A program made the position numbers and the translations under genes. A stretch of 64,000 nt of DNA from Hyphococcus sp. (GTDB lineage: Bacteria; Pseudomonadota; Alphaproteobacteria; Caulobacterales; Parvularculaceae): assembly GCA_021776335.1 (NCBI GenBank), contig JAJFGB010000004.1:349221-413220 (forward strand), written 5' to 3'. The notes under the pieces are model-generated. The model saw only the letters and a list, made by a program, of their open reading frames with translations. It did no database searches and was not told the DNA's origin. Shown here one piece after another: positions 54,158-63,766 of this stretch (position 1 is its first letter; each line of letters opens with the position of its first letter).

Positions 54158-55147
54158 ATGTATTTGAAACTTATTCCAAACAATACGAATATCCAATTCA
54201 CCAAGATGCGGTTCACCGCAATGGTATTGTCTGCAGCGCTGATTGTTGGTTCCCTTGCTGCGCTGGTCACATACGGCCTCAATTTTGGCATCGATTTTCG
54301 TGGCGGTGTGACCATTGAGGTGGCGGATTCCGAGCCCATCGACATCACCGAAGTGCGAACGGTCATATCGGCGCTGAATCTTGGTAATATTAAGATTCAA
54401 AAGATTCAGGATTTTGCAGGCGCTGATGATGCCGTCATTATTTTTATCGAACAGCAGGAAGTTGCGCCATCTGACGGAACGGATGCACCCGAAAGCGAAG
54501 ATGACGCAAGTGAACTTGTGCAACAGGAAGCGGCCGCACGGGTCCAGGAAGCGTTGCGTACGCTGCTTGGCGATGACATAGAATTTCGAAAAATCGAAGT
54601 GGTTGGACCGACCGTTTCAGGCGAGTTGGTGCAAAAGGGCGCGCTTGCTGTCGTGCTCGCAATTGGCATGATGCTGCTTTATATCTGGTTTCGTTTTGAA
54701 TGGCAGTTTTCAGTCGGCGCGATCGCTGCGCTGGTGCATGACGTGATTATCACGCTCGGCCTGTTCGCGATAACACAGCTTGAATTCAATCTGGCAATTA
54801 TTGCCGCGCTCCTGACTATTGTCGGTTACTCCATGAACGACACGGTGGTCGTTTATGACCGGGTGCGTGAAAACCTTCGTAAATTCAAGAAAAAGCACTT
54901 GGCGGAACTTTTGGATGTTTCAATCAATGAAACCTTGTCGCGCACGATTATGACCTCAGTGACAACATTATTGGCACTGAGCGCGCTGGCAGTTTTCGGT
55001 GGCGTCGTATTGCGCGGCTTTACCCTGGCGATGATCTGGGGGGTCGTTATCGGCACCTATTCGTCGGTTTTTGTTGCATCGCCAATCCTACTGGCGACCG
55101 GTATCAAGCGGGATTGGTCGAAACAAGCGGTCGCGGCGACGCCCTAA
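54158..55147 (+). CDS. secF: Protein translocase subunit SecF
   Basis: The 329-residue partner of SecD. TM1 is at ~20-40 with the NFGIDFRGGVTIEV segment after it; an acidic periplasmic stretch rich in Glu/Asp (about 95-125) is longer than in E. coli SecF; the C-terminal five-helix bundle contains YSMNDTVVVYDRVRENL, the SecF signature. The gene ends right at a repeat element (55149-55250). The acidic insertion is a local peculiarity. Confidence 0.97.
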   Translation: MYLKLIPNNTNIQFTKMRFTAMVLSAALIVGSLAALVTYGLNFGIDFRGGVTIEVADSEPIDITEVRTVISALNLGNIKIQKIQDFAGADDAVIIFIEQQEVAPSDGTDAPESEDDASELVQQEAAARVQEALRTLLGDDIEFRKIEVVGPTVSGELVQKGALAVVLAIGMMLLYIWFRFEWQFSVGAIAALVHDVIITLGLFAITQLEFNLAIIAALLTIVGYSMNDTVVVYDRVRENLRKFKKKHLAELLDVSINETLSRTIMTSVTTLLALSALAVFGGVVLRGFTLAMIWGVVIGTYSSVFVASPILLATGIKRDWSKQAVAATP

Positions 55148-55148
55148 A

Positions 55149-55250
55149 GCATGATGCGAAAAATTAGGAACCGGTCTTTCGCGGAAATCATGCGAAGAAC
55201 GAAAAGCCTACAGCAAAATGCTGCTTCAAATTCTGGAATTTGCTGTAGGC
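55149..55250. repeat. Paired-hairpin repeat element between secF and the next gene
   Basis: First hairpin 55149-55193: arms GCATGAT / ATCATGC, inner GGAACCGGTCTTTCGCGG. Second hairpin 55206-55250: 12-bp arms GCCTACAGCAAA / TTTGCTGTAGGC. The first resembles the hairpin at 60612-60656 and the widespread alphaproteobacterial GGAAAAGTGGAAACCGGTTTTCC palindromes. It may also terminate the sec operon. Confidence 0.75.
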
Positions 55251-55257
55251 GTCTATT

Positions 55258-55977
55258 TTGACACCCAACAACACACAAGACAGCGACTATTGCGCCGCGC
55301 TGGTTCGTGCGCGTGATACTGATCGATGGCTGGCGGCGCGTTATGCAACGCCTGAAGGCGGCCGCGTTCTGTTAGCGCTTTATGCGTTTCATATCGAACT
55401 GCGTCGGATTCCGGGATCGGTCAGCGAGCCGCCTTTGGGTGAGATTCGCTTGCAATGGTGGCGGGAAGCACTGGATGAAATTCGCGACGACAAACCAGTT
55501 CGGGCACATCCTGTTGTGTCTGAACTTGCCGTTGCTGGTCTCGCTTCGAAAGCCCTTGGATCGCTCATTGATATGATGGTCGATGCGGCAGCGCGCCCGT
55601 TATATAGTGAAGAATTCGCAGACATAACCGACCTGGCGGATTGGATGGCGCGGATCGACGGCGCCGTTGACGGTCTTGCGGTCATGGCGCTTGGCGGAGA
55701 AAAAGCGCTCGCTGAAACTGCGGCGCGATCAGGGACTGCATTTGCGCTCGCGCGTGAAGGGCGCCGATGGGCGCCGTCGCTGGCGAGCGAAATCGCCAGC
55801 TATGCCAAAAAAACCGCAAAAGAGGCGGCGCCGCTTCTACGCACTGCGCCTGCCGACATATCGCCTGCGCTATTGCACCTGTCTTTGACCCGCACTTATG
55901 CAAAGCGTGGAGAAAAGCCTTTTGATCTGGCAAAGCGGCTACAATTATTTTCGGCGATGGCGTTCGGTCGATATTAG
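55258..55977 (+). CDS. Squalene/phytoene synthase family protein (NDUFAF6-like)
   Basis: The 239-residue protein matches the squalene/phytoene synthase fold (LLALYAFHIELRRIPGSVSEPPLGEIRLQWWREALDEI), but the aspartate-rich DxxxD prenyl-diphosphate motifs are not visible, as in NDUFAF6-type members linked to complex I assembly. It is short for the family. The start is TTG at 55258: an in-frame TAG at 55246-55248 leaves only TTG or ATT as options, and the repeat hairpin ends 8 bp before it, so its ribosome-binding region lies inside the repeat. This position after secF is common in alphaproteobacteria. Confidence 0.75.
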   Translation: MTPNNTQDSDYCAALVRARDTDRWLAARYATPEGGRVLLALYAFHIELRRIPGSVSEPPLGEIRLQWWREALDEIRDDKPVRAHPVVSELAVAGLASKALGSLIDMMVDAAARPLYSEEFADITDLADWMARIDGAVDGLAVMALGGEKALAETAARSGTAFALAREGRRWAPSLASEIASYAKKTAKEAAPLLRTAPADISPALLHLSLTRTYAKRGEKPFDLAKRLQLFSAMAFGRY

Positions 55978-56019
55978 TGCGGGCTCACAAATACCGGAAG
56001 CGTTTGCCCGATGTCGTGC

Positions 56020-57654
56020 TCAAGTATGGTGTTCGATATTGTCTTCGATAAGCGCTTTGTTATAGGCGGCAAGCGCTTTGACGCGCGACAGATAGCCAAC
56101 GATGTTTTCATGATCATCATGTTCCACGACCGGTAATCCGTGTTCATCCGCCTCATTTAGTTGCGCGAGGGCGGCACCAAGTGATTGCCTGGTTTCAAGA
56201 CGGGCGGCGTCTTCTGAAAGGGGTGCGCCGGGCGGCATTCTTTCCATAACATCGCGCACACGGATTGTTTTCAGGATAACGCCTTGAGGTCCTTCAGACA
56301 GATCATAACCCCGCCGCGATAGTTGCCAGTGAAAAAAGGATCTTCCGCAGGCCCATTGAACGATAAGCGTTGCAATAGCGACAGCGATCATCAAGGAGAT
56401 GGTGATGCCATATTCACCGGTCAACTCGAAAACAATCAGTGTTGTTGAAATTGGGGCCCCAAGGATGGCCCCGCCGGCAGCGCCCATGCCGATCATTGCG
56501 TAATAAACTGGACTTGCGGTTGTGTCTGGCAGGAACAGACCGAGAGCAGCGCCAAATGCTGCGCCCGCAAATGCGCCAAGAACGAGCCCCGGCGCAAAAA
56601 CGCCCCCGCCGAAACGGCAGGACAGCGTTACTGCAGTCGCCGCGCCCTTTGCGACCACGAGCAACACAAGCATATAGATAGTGTAGTCGCCATTGAGGGC
56701 CTTTGTTACGGCCTGGTATCCCACGCCAAAAATCTCCGGAAACCCTGCACCGATAAGGCCGATGACAATGCCGCCGAGCGGCGGCAGCAACAAATATGAA
56801 AATCCGAAACGCTGCGCGAGTTCGCGCGTCATGTCGGTTAGCCGGTTGGTTGATAAAAGAAATCCAGCGGCGCCCAGACCGCAGATCACCCCGAGAAGGG
56901 CCGCAAAAGGCACGTCAATGGTTGCGACTGCGCCATAGTCAGGTGGTGCAAAGGCGGGAAAGTCGCCCAGATGGATACGGGCAATGATGGCTGCAGCGAC
57001 GCTGGCTGCTGCAATCGGCCCGAATACCGAAAGAGCGTAGTTGCCCAGAATAACTTCAAGGGCGAACAAAACGCCGGCAACGGGCGCGTTAAAACTTGCA
57101 GAGACAGCAGCAGCGGCGCCGCAGCCTAAAAGCGCCCGGCGCTGCTTGGCGTCAAAGCCCATATGCCGATCAAGGATGGAGGCGATGGCGGCGCCCAGGT
57201 GAACAGCCGGTCCTTCCCGACCAGCGCTGGCGCCGGAGCCCAGCGAGACCGCTGAAACGGCGGCGGCAGCAAGGCCAGCACGCAACGACACGCGGCCGCT
57301 GCTGACCGCCCGCGCCTCGATCACGTCGGCGATGCCCTGGCCGCGGCCGCCTGGGAGCCATTTATATCGATCAGCCAGAAACAGCAGAAGTGAAACAACC
57401 AGCCCGCCGATTACGGGGGCCGCCCAACTTCTGGCGAACCCGAGCGACGCCGCGCCGCTCACCACCATCTCTTCGGTTTCGCCAAAAGCGATCATTGACA
57501 CGGCGTCGATGGCCAAACGGAAGACGATCACCCCATAGGCGGCGGTAATGCCAATTATTATGGCGAAAAACCATACGCGGAAGACGTCGAAACGCGCCAT
57601 CCGTTGACGCAATTTCCTTAGGAAAATGAGGATGCGCGCGACATTCCGAGTCAT
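56020..57654 (-). CDS. CLC-family chloride channel/transporter with CBS domain
   Basis: The 544-residue protein has about ten membrane segments. The CLC selectivity-filter segments are visible: GSGASAGREGPAVHLGAA (with the gating glutamate in GREGP), and GGGVFAPGLVLGAFAGAAFG. A C-terminal CBS-type regulatory region (about 460-544; VRDVMERMPPGAPLSED, NIVGYLSRVKALAAYN) follows. It exchanges Cl- for H+ or conducts Cl- across the inner membrane, often tied to acid or osmotic stress. The proton glutamate of exchangers was not located with confidence. It is divergent from the next gene. Confidence 0.93.
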   Translation of the reverse strand: MTRNVARILIFLRKLRQRMARFDVFRVWFFAIIIGITAAYGVIVFRLAIDAVSMIAFGETEEMVVSGAASLGFARSWAAPVIGGLVVSLLLFLADRYKWLPGGRGQGIADVIEARAVSSGRVSLRAGLAAAAVSAVSLGSGASAGREGPAVHLGAAIASILDRHMGFDAKQRRALLGCGAAAAVSASFNAPVAGVLFALEVILGNYALSVFGPIAAASVAAAIIARIHLGDFPAFAPPDYGAVATIDVPFAALLGVICGLGAAGFLLSTNRLTDMTRELAQRFGFSYLLLPPLGGIVIGLIGAGFPEIFGVGYQAVTKALNGDYTIYMLVLLVVAKGAATAVTLSCRFGGGVFAPGLVLGAFAGAAFGAALGLFLPDTTASPVYYAMIGMGAAGGAILGAPISTTLIVFELTGEYGITISLMIAVAIATLIVQWACGRSFFHWQLSRRGYDLSEGPQGVILKTIRVRDVMERMPPGAPLSEDAARLETRQSLGAALAQLNEADEHGLPVVEHDDHENIVGYLSRVKALAAYNKALIEDNIEHHT

Positions 57655-57784
57655 GACTATTCCGTCATTGGTTAAGGAAATTCGTTCATATCAGCATTCG
57701 ACGCCAAGTCTAAATGTCACAATATGATTAACGCAGAATTCATCCTGCTTTGACACAATCAAGAGTGGTGAATCGACAACAGGG

Positions 57785-60610
57785 ATGGGGATCATCATGA
57801 CACAATCCGGCGCACGGGCAGCACGGGACGTTGGTGACAAAATTGATCCGGCGCGTGCAGCGGCGGCGATGACACGCTGGCGCCGTGCGGTTTCTGATGC
57901 AATGGGCCAGGATCCTGGCGCGCCACTTGATCAGCCTGACCGTCGGCTTTTGATGTTGCGGGTCTTTGGCGCGACTCGGCGCCTTGGCGAGTTATGTATG
58001 ATGCACCCGGCGGCTGCGGCAACAGCGCTGGTCGATGGTCCGTCGCCTGTGCTGGCAGAGGCCGCCCGAGATCTGGCGGGCCTTGAGCGCGGCGTCGGCG
58101 GTCCAGACGCCTTACATGCCGCCCTTGCGTCCTTGAAAAACCGCGCTGATATTGCGATTGCACTTGCCGAACTTGGCGGCCAATGGAGCGTCGCGGACGC
58201 GACCGCGGCGCGCGTGGATTTTGCCGAGCGCCTGGTTGAGACGGCGCTGCAGTGGCTTGTACGCGCTGCCGTCAAACGCGGTGAATTAACAGTCGAGGAT
58301 TCTGACAATTTGATGCGGGGCATTTTTGTCGCCGCTGGCAGCGACTTTGCTCATGAAGATCTTGCCCCATATGGCCCCCTCGACCTGATCGTTCTTTACG
58401 ATGGCAAGGCCTTCGCGGGCCCTGCGGCGCGTGGCGCAGATCGCGTATTTGTTCGCATTGGCGCCGAGATTCGCGAAGCCTTTGAGGGCAAGCCCGGAGA
58501 ATATCCGCTGTTCGCACTGCGCACGCCGCTCGGTTCCGGTGTCGGCGGTGCGGGATATGCAGATAGTGTAGCACGCGTGCGTACGACTGCCGACGGACCG
58601 CAGTCGCAAGCATTGAAAACATGGTTGGCGACCGCGCGTATTGTCGCGGGAGACCGTGTTTCGGGTGGAAAGTTCCTGGAAGACATCGAGGGTCTTGTGT
58701 GGGGCGATAAGCCCATCCTTACTGATGAGCTGCGAGACACGCTGGAAAAAGACAGCGAAGACCCACGCGCGGTGTTTCGCCGTATCGCTGACCTTTGTCG
58801 GTTGGCGATTGGCGGTGCACGCCCTATTTTCCGAACGGCTTCTGCGAGTGAAATTTTCGAAACCGCCGCGAAGTCGCGGGCGTTAACCCAAGACGCGTCG
58901 CGCCGACTGATCGCCGGCGAAGAACTAGCTCATATCGCTGTATCGCGTGCACAGATGATGAAGGGAAACTCGGCGCTCGAAGTTGCCCGTGAAGACGAAA
59001 AAACCGCACTGGCGACATTATGCGGATATTCCAGCCATGATGGTCTGACGGCTGTATTGAATGGCGCGCGGGTAGACGCAAAGAATACGCTGCGGCGAAT
59101 GACTCGCGGGCCGCAGGAAGAATTCGCACAATATCGTGCAGTGGATGAAGACACGGAAGATGCAGACAAACTTGAAGATCTGGGATTCCTGAATGGCGTA
59201 AGCCTTTCTGTTGCCGTGGATGAGTGGGCGCGCCGTGCTGCGGCTGACGATGACGACGCCCGATTCTCTGCACTTGCGCCCGGATTGTTGACCGATTTCG
59301 GCGAAACACAAAATCCAAATTGCGCAATCCGTCGGTTTGATGCGCTTCTTCGCAATGCCGCCAAGGGCAAAGATGTCTTTTCGCTCGTCGCTGAGAACGC
59401 ACCGCAACGGGACTCACTTGTTGATGCTTTTGGATGTTTTGGTGAGGCCATTGCCCCTCTGACCGAAAGTGACACCGCTGCCGAATGCTTCTTTGAAAAG
59501 CCGGGTGTTGAAACTCCGCAAAACGGACGCGAGTGGCTTGCACGATTCACACCGCCGGATATTTCCAAGGGCCAGGATATTACCGAATTGGCGGCATGGA
59601 GACGCGAAACAATTGCGCGTATCGCTTACAGTGCGGCAAGCGGCGCTACGTGTTTTGACGCCGCGGCTGCGGCGTTGGATGCTATTCATATCCGGGCCTT
59701 GACGGATATTTTCAATATCGCGCGAAAAAATTCACCGAAAGACGAACGTGGCGCAGGTGAGAAAATCGCCCTTCATGTCTTTGACAGCGCTGGTCCGCAT
59801 ATGCCCGGAGCGGCAACGCATCTTGGATTTATTGCGAAAGAACCCGTTGGTGACGAGGGAGAGGCCTTTGCACGCCGCTATCTCTCGATGTTGAGTGATA
59901 TGGGCTCGGGCGTATTCGCTATTGCGCCGGATACGCTACACCGCCCGTCTGGTGTCGCTGGAGCGCTAGCGCCGGATTTGGCGTCTTTCAAATCCTATGT
60001 TCAATCTGAAGCGGTGGCGCATGATCAGATTATGCTTGCGCGAGGCCGCGTTATTGCCGGTAGCGATAAAATCGTTGATGCGGCAAGGGATGCACTCCAC
60101 GGCGCAGTGGCTGGTTCGCGACGTGCTGATATTTTGTTCCGCGATCTTGACCGTGCGCGTGCGCAACGCATGCGCCGGGAGCGTCCGGCTTCGGACTGGG
60201 ATATCGATCGCCTTGAAGGTGGCCGGCTTGATGTGGAGCTTGTCATCAGCACATTGATTTATAAGTTCGCTTCCGCGCACCCCGTCGTTCAGGAAACGAG
60301 CGCGGATGAAGCGCTGGACTTTATGGGGCGTTCCGGTCTGGTTCCTGAGGAAACAGCGCAGTCCCTGAAATCTGCACGCGCATTTTGGGCGCGGCTCCAG
60401 CTCGTGCGTTCTCTCGCGCAGTGGAGCGACCCGGTGCGTACGCCAGTGCGCCGGCGTTTTGGCGGGATGATTGCGCGCGCCGCCGGTGTCGAGAAGTTCG
60501 AGCAAGTGCGCCCATTGATGCGAGGTTATGCAGACGATATTACGCGCCACTACGCCCAGCTTGTCCTAGGTCGTCCGGTGCTTAGTATTGTCGCGCAGGC
60601 GGCCGGTTAG
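57785..60610 (+). CDS. GlnE-like protein, catalytic motifs degenerate
   Basis: The 941-residue protein has the length and overall layout of glutamine synthetase adenylyltransferase/deadenylylase. The helical segment WDIDRLEGGRLDVELVISTL and the region around SADEALDFMGRSGLVPEETAQ match GlnE. But the N-terminal nucleotidyltransferase site, normally G-G-R-E-L with SDIDL, reads PYGPLDLIVLYD (Pro198 replaces the first Asp), and the third-Asp motif DLRLRP reads FALRTPLG. The C-terminal site (ALHVFDSAGPHMPGAATHLGFI, from ~655) also lacks the DxD pair. Both active sites therefore look inactive. It may regulate glutamine synthetase without catalysis, or be a decaying gene; it is intact in frame. Confidence 0.72.
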   Translation: MGIIMTQSGARAARDVGDKIDPARAAAAMTRWRRAVSDAMGQDPGAPLDQPDRRLLMLRVFGATRRLGELCMMHPAAAATALVDGPSPVLAEAARDLAGLERGVGGPDALHAALASLKNRADIAIALAELGGQWSVADATAARVDFAERLVETALQWLVRAAVKRGELTVEDSDNLMRGIFVAAGSDFAHEDLAPYGPLDLIVLYDGKAFAGPAARGADRVFVRIGAEIREAFEGKPGEYPLFALRTPLGSGVGGAGYADSVARVRTTADGPQSQALKTWLATARIVAGDRVSGGKFLEDIEGLVWGDKPILTDELRDTLEKDSEDPRAVFRRIADLCRLAIGGARPIFRTASASEIFETAAKSRALTQDASRRLIAGEELAHIAVSRAQMMKGNSALEVAREDEKTALATLCGYSSHDGLTAVLNGARVDAKNTLRRMTRGPQEEFAQYRAVDEDTEDADKLEDLGFLNGVSLSVAVDEWARRAAADDDDARFSALAPGLLTDFGETQNPNCAIRRFDALLRNAAKGKDVFSLVAENAPQRDSLVDAFGCFGEAIAPLTESDTAAECFFEKPGVETPQNGREWLARFTPPDISKGQDITELAAWRRETIARIAYSAASGATCFDAAAAALDAIHIRALTDIFNIARKNSPKDERGAGEKIALHVFDSAGPHMPGAATHLGFIAKEPVGDEGEAFARRYLSMLSDMGSGVFAIAPDTLHRPSGVAGALAPDLASFKSYVQSEAVAHDQIMLARGRVIAGSDKIVDAARDALHGAVAGSRRADILFRDLDRARAQRMRRERPASDWDIDRLEGGRLDVELVISTLIYKFASAHPVVQETSADEALDFMGRSGLVPEETAQSLKSARAFWARLQLVRSLAQWSDPVRTPVRRRFGGMIARAAGVEKFEQVRPLMRGYADDITRHYAQLVLGRPVLSIVAQAAG

Positions 60611-60611
60611 A

Positions 60612-60708
60612 GCGTGATCAGGAAAAGTGGAAACCGGTTTTCCGGTTCGATCACGCGACGATCAAAATCTAAAGCAGGATATGATCCAAACAAGAACGTC
60701 CTGCTTTA
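60612..60708. repeat. Paired-hairpin repeat element after the GlnE-like gene
   Basis: First hairpin 60612-60656: arms GCGTGATC / GATCACGC, inner GGAAAAGTGG and CCGGTTTTCC. Second hairpin 60670-60708: arms TAAAGCAGGA / TCCTGCTTTA. It begins 1 bp after the GlnE-like stop and overlaps the last 3 bases of the convergent gene, so it may terminate both. Confidence 0.8.
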
Positions 60709-60924
60709 ATCACGCATTTGTAGCCTATTCAAAACATACACGCGCAGCGCCGAAGCGAGCCCGGGCGCCGGCAATTGCTTTAATCGGCTGCGGTCTATTT
60801 CTGTGATTAGCATTGGCAGCGTATGGTTGTCTTCCTGTGCAAATGCTTCGAGCGCCGCCCAGAACTCTATTTCGAGAGATATGCTGGTACGGTGACCTTT
60901 AAGAGTAACGGATCTTTTGTTCAT
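60706..60924 (-). CDS. Ribbon-helix-helix domain protein
   Basis: The 72-residue protein matches the RHH_4-type family: KRSVTLKGHRTSISLEIEFWAALEAFAQ is the ribbon and first helix, and a C-terminal SALRVYVLNRL closes the fold. Small proteins of this family are common near fumC in alphaproteobacteria and are presumed DNA-binding dimers; targets are unknown. The stop codon lies in the arm of a repeat hairpin. Confidence 0.8.
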   Translation of the reverse strand: MNKRSVTLKGHRTSISLEIEFWAALEAFAQEDNHTLPMLITEIDRSRLKQLPAPGLASALRVYVLNRLQMRD

Positions 60925-60997
60925 AAAAACGCGTGTTGGGCGGTCCTGAGGTGATCAGGAACCCGGAATGCGGATATTGTGCAAGAGGCCGGTGTGC

Positions 60998-61219
60998 CTA
61001 GTTCTTCGACCAATTCTCGAGGCCATGGGTACGAATTTTCGATGTTGCCAGTGTTACCCCATCAATGATCCCGGCCATATGCGAAACCGCTTCTGCGTCA
61101 GCGCTCGAAAGATCCGCGCCGAGCGCTTTATAAAGCGTCTCGATATCAATGTTCTGTGCGAACAGGAATTGCGCCAATGCGAGCCGAAGCTGGCTGTCTG
61201 AAGGTTTATTGTCCGTCAT
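60998..61219 (-). CDS. Small hypothetical protein
   Basis: A 73-residue, mostly helical-looking protein (LRLALAQFLFAQNIDIETLYKALGADLSSADAEAVSHMAGIIDG) without signal or membrane segments. The ATG at 61219 is chosen because a GGTGAG purine-rich element lies upstream; an in-frame start at 61255 is possible. It sits between the ribbon-helix-helix gene and fumC, all on the minus strand. The family is not recognised. Confidence 0.5.
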   Translation of the reverse strand: MTDNKPSDSQLRLALAQFLFAQNIDIETLYKALGADLSSADAEAVSHMAGIIDGVTLATSKIRTHGLENWSKN

Positions 61220-61308
61220 GCGATGCTCACCCTTACTGTACTGTCCTTGCCCCACCCTGGGTGGGCGTCCTCACACCATGTTATCATCAAGCAAAAAACA
61301 GTCCACCA

Positions 61309-61420
61309 GGGCGTTTCCGAGATAAAGTGGTTTTCCCGGTTTATCGTCCGGAAACGCCCGAGAATCGTCCCTAAGCGCATTTTTGGCCGGAAAACTGACA
61401 GCACTTTTCCGGAAATGTGC
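61309..61420 (-). repeat. Paired-hairpin repeat element, copy 2 (inverted relative to copy 1)
   Basis: On the minus strand the order is hairpin A (61375-61420, arms ending GCGCAT) then hairpin B (61309-61359, arms GGGCGTTTC / GAAACGCCC), the same A-B order and inner sequence (CGGACGATAAACCGGGAA) as at 6551-6661. It lies between the small gene and fumC in a 230-bp gap with no other gene. Confidence 0.85.
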
Positions 61421-61488
61421 TGCCAGATTGGCGACAGCGTTAACTAAGAGTTAATGCTGAGGCGGCCACCGAGGATCTCCGACATGGA

Positions 61489-62880
61489 TTATTTCGGACG
61501 GACCATGTTCTCAGGCCGAACGATTCGGTCATACGCTGCGGCGGTGACGAACCCCAGCTTGACGGCTTCCTCGCGCAAAGTTGTCCCGTTTTTGTGTGCG
61601 GTCTTTGCAATCTTTGTGGCGTTATCATAGCCGATTTCCGGCGCCAGCGCGGTCACCAGCATCAGCGACTGTTCCATGAGCGCTTTAATGCGATCTTCAT
61701 TGGCTGTGACGCCGACGATGCATCTGTCTGTGAAAGAACGCACGCTGTCTGAAAGGATACGGATTGATTGCAGCGTATTGTAGGCGATAACAGGCTTGAA
61801 GACATTCAGCTCAAAATGTCCCTGGCTGCCAGCAAATGTCACCGTAGCATTATTTCCCATCACCTGCGCGCAGACCATGGTGAGCGCTTCGCATTGAGTG
61901 GGGTTCACCTTGCCTGGCATAATCGAGGAGCCAGGCTCGTTCTCGGGCAGGCTTATCTCGCCCAGACCCGAGCGTGGGCCTGATCCCAACAAGCGTATAT
62001 CATTGGCGATCTTGAACAGGCTGACGGCAATTTCATTCAATGCGCCGTGAGCTTCGACCATGGCGTCATGGGTCGCAAGCGCTTCAAACTTGTTTGGCGC
62101 GCTGACAAAAGGAAGTTTTGTGAATGTCGCGACTTCCGCGGCAAAGAGTTTTGCAAAACCGCGCTTTGAATTAACGCCCGTGCCGACAGCGGTACCGCCT
62201 TGCGCCAAAGCGTAAAGGACGGGCAACACGCCTTTCGCACGTTTCACGCCGTTCTTGACCATTTGTGCGTAACCGGAAAATTCCTGGCCAAGTGTCACCG
62301 GCGTTGCGTCCTGAAGATGGGTGCGGCCGATTTTGATGATCCCGGCGAAATCCTTTTGCTTGGCGACGAGGGTAGCATGAAGATGCTCAAGCGCGGGGAT
62401 CAGGCGATGGGTAATTTCCTCTGCAGCGGCGATATGCATCGCGGTGGGAAAAGTATCGTTCGATGACTGGCTCATATTGACGTGATCGTTCGGGTGCACC
62501 GGTTGTTTAGATCCGATGACGCCGCCAAGAATTTCGATCGCGCGGTTCGCGATCACTTCGTTGGCGTTCATGTTCGATTGAGTGCCTGAACCGGTCTGCC
62601 AGACTGAGAGCGGAAAATGATCGTTCAGCTCACCGCCAGTGACGTCCCGCGCGGCCTTTTCGATGGCCTTTCCGAGTTTCACCGGGAGTGACTTTTGCGC
62701 CATATTGGTGCGCGCGGCACTTAGTTTGATGATCCCAAGGGCGCGAATGAGCGGCGCCGGCATGGTTTCCTCACCGATAGGAAAATTGATCAGCGAGCGA
62801 GCTGATTGCGCTCCGTAGTATCTGTCGGCGGGCACCTTCAGTTTCCCGAAGCTGTCTGATTCTGTGCGGGCTTTAGACAT
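61489..62880 (-). CDS. fumC: Fumarate hydratase, class II
   Basis: The 463-residue cytoplasmic enzyme interconverts fumarate and malate in the TCA cycle. The fumarase/aspartase signature [32 protein letters not shown] and [19 protein letters not shown] are present, with the catalytic serine region in the flexible GSSIMPGK loop. Length and sequence are typical of the homotetrameric, iron-free FumC. It is followed by two small genes in the same direction, and preceded 194 bp upstream by sspB. Confidence 0.97.
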   Translation of the reverse strand: MSKARTESDSFGKLKVPADRYYGAQSARSLINFPIGEETMPAPLIRALGIIKLSAARTNMAQKSLPVKLGKAIEKAARDVTGGELNDHFPLSVWQTGSGTQSNMNANEVIANRAIEILGGVIGSKQPVHPNDHVNMSQSSNDTFPTAMHIAAAEEITHRLIPALEHLHATLVAKQKDFAGIIKIGRTHLQDATPVTLGQEFSGYAQMVKNGVKRAKGVLPVLYALAQGGTAVGTGVNSKRGFAKLFAAEVATFTKLPFVSAPNKFEALATHDAMVEAHGALNEIAVSLFKIANDIRLLGSGPRSGLGEISLPENEPGSSIMPGKVNPTQCEALTMVCAQVMGNNATVTFAGSQGHFELNVFKPVIAYNTLQSIRILSDSVRSFTDRCIVGVTANEDRIKALMEQSLMLVTALAPEIGYDNATKIAKTAHKNGTTLREEAVKLGFVTAAAYDRIVRPENMVRPK

Positions 62881-63074
62881 ATATGACTTCCATTCGTCTT
62901 TTCTCGTTAGGCTGTAGCCAGCCGGCGGCGCATCGACAAGTGCAGGAAAATGAAGAAGCTCATGCCATCAATATGAACGATCCGCGATGGATGAATTCAA
63001 ATCAAGCCAGCTGTCTACGAGCATGATGGGACAAAAAACTTTCCATTGCGCGCGGCAATATGGGGCTGGCGCGT

Positions 63075-63587
63075 TTACTTCTTCCGAAAAGAATCAAGGC
63101 TGACCACATCGGCGCTGTCTTTATTCTCGTCTGCAGCAGTTTCGTCGATCTCTGGCTTGTCCGTATTGCCGCCTTCCGCTGTTGTCGCCTCTTCCACCGG
63201 TGCGTCGGGCGCCTCAGCAATTTCGACTGCTGGCTCAAAACGCAATCCGAATTGCGCACTTGGGTCCGCAAAACTTGAGACTGCGTCAAACGGTATTTTA
63301 AGATGTGCTTCCTTGCCCTTAAACCAAAGCGTCACCGCGAAGTACTCGTCTGTAACAATAAGGTTTTCAAACTGGTGCTGCAGCACAATTGTCATGCGTT
63401 CCGGATAGTCTTCTTTTAGATGATCCGGGATGGCGACATTCGGCGCAGTCGTTATAAATTCGATGTAGAAATGGTGCTCGCCCGGCGAGTCTTTGAGCTC
63501 GGCGACCATGCTCAGCACGTCGCGCATCAAAGAGCGCAAGGCCTTCTGCATCAGGTAATCGTAGTCGAATTCGATGCTGTCGTTCAC
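63075..63587 (-). CDS. sspB: SspB, ClpXP specificity adaptor (alphaproteobacterial type)
   Basis: The 170-residue protein matches SspB: an N-terminal helix and LMRDVLSMVAELKDSPGEHHFYIEFITTAPNVAIPDHL, the substrate-binding beta core (PERMTIVLQHQFENLIVTDEYFAVTLWFKGKEAHLKIPFDAVSSFADPSAQFGLRFE), then an acidic flexible tail ending in DVVSLDSFRKK, the region that docks on ClpX. SspB delivers ssrA-tagged proteins to ClpXP. The start is GTG with AGAGGT upstream. The tmRNA coding segment that supplies the tag lies just upstream on the same strand. Confidence 0.94.
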   Translation of the reverse strand: MNDSIEFDYDYLMQKALRSLMRDVLSMVAELKDSPGEHHFYIEFITTAPNVAIPDHLKEDYPERMTIVLQHQFENLIVTDEYFAVTLWFKGKEAHLKIPFDAVSSFADPSAQFGLRFEPAVEIAEAPDAPVEEATTAEGGNTDKPEIDETAADENKDSADVVSLDSFRKK

Positions 63588-63766
63588 AGAGACCTCTTTT
63601 ATGCTCGCCGGTGTTTTAGCGACCTATGCGGGCAAACGCTACTGCCGAGTAAAGAATGCTGTGATGGCGGTACGCCTTGGCCGCCCGCCCGCGAAGGCGG
63701 GTAAAATAAAAGTCCCGGCTTCTGGCGCCAGACGCCGTCCGCCAGTGAAGGCTGGAAAATGAGGGC

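Noticed and set aside
63680..63755. GC-rich hairpins (CCCGCGAAGGCGGG and a similar CCGCCAGTGAAGGCTGG) between sspB and the tmRNA piece
   Set aside because: No T-tract follows on either strand where it would be needed, and the two hairpins are too dissimilar to define a repeat with confidence.
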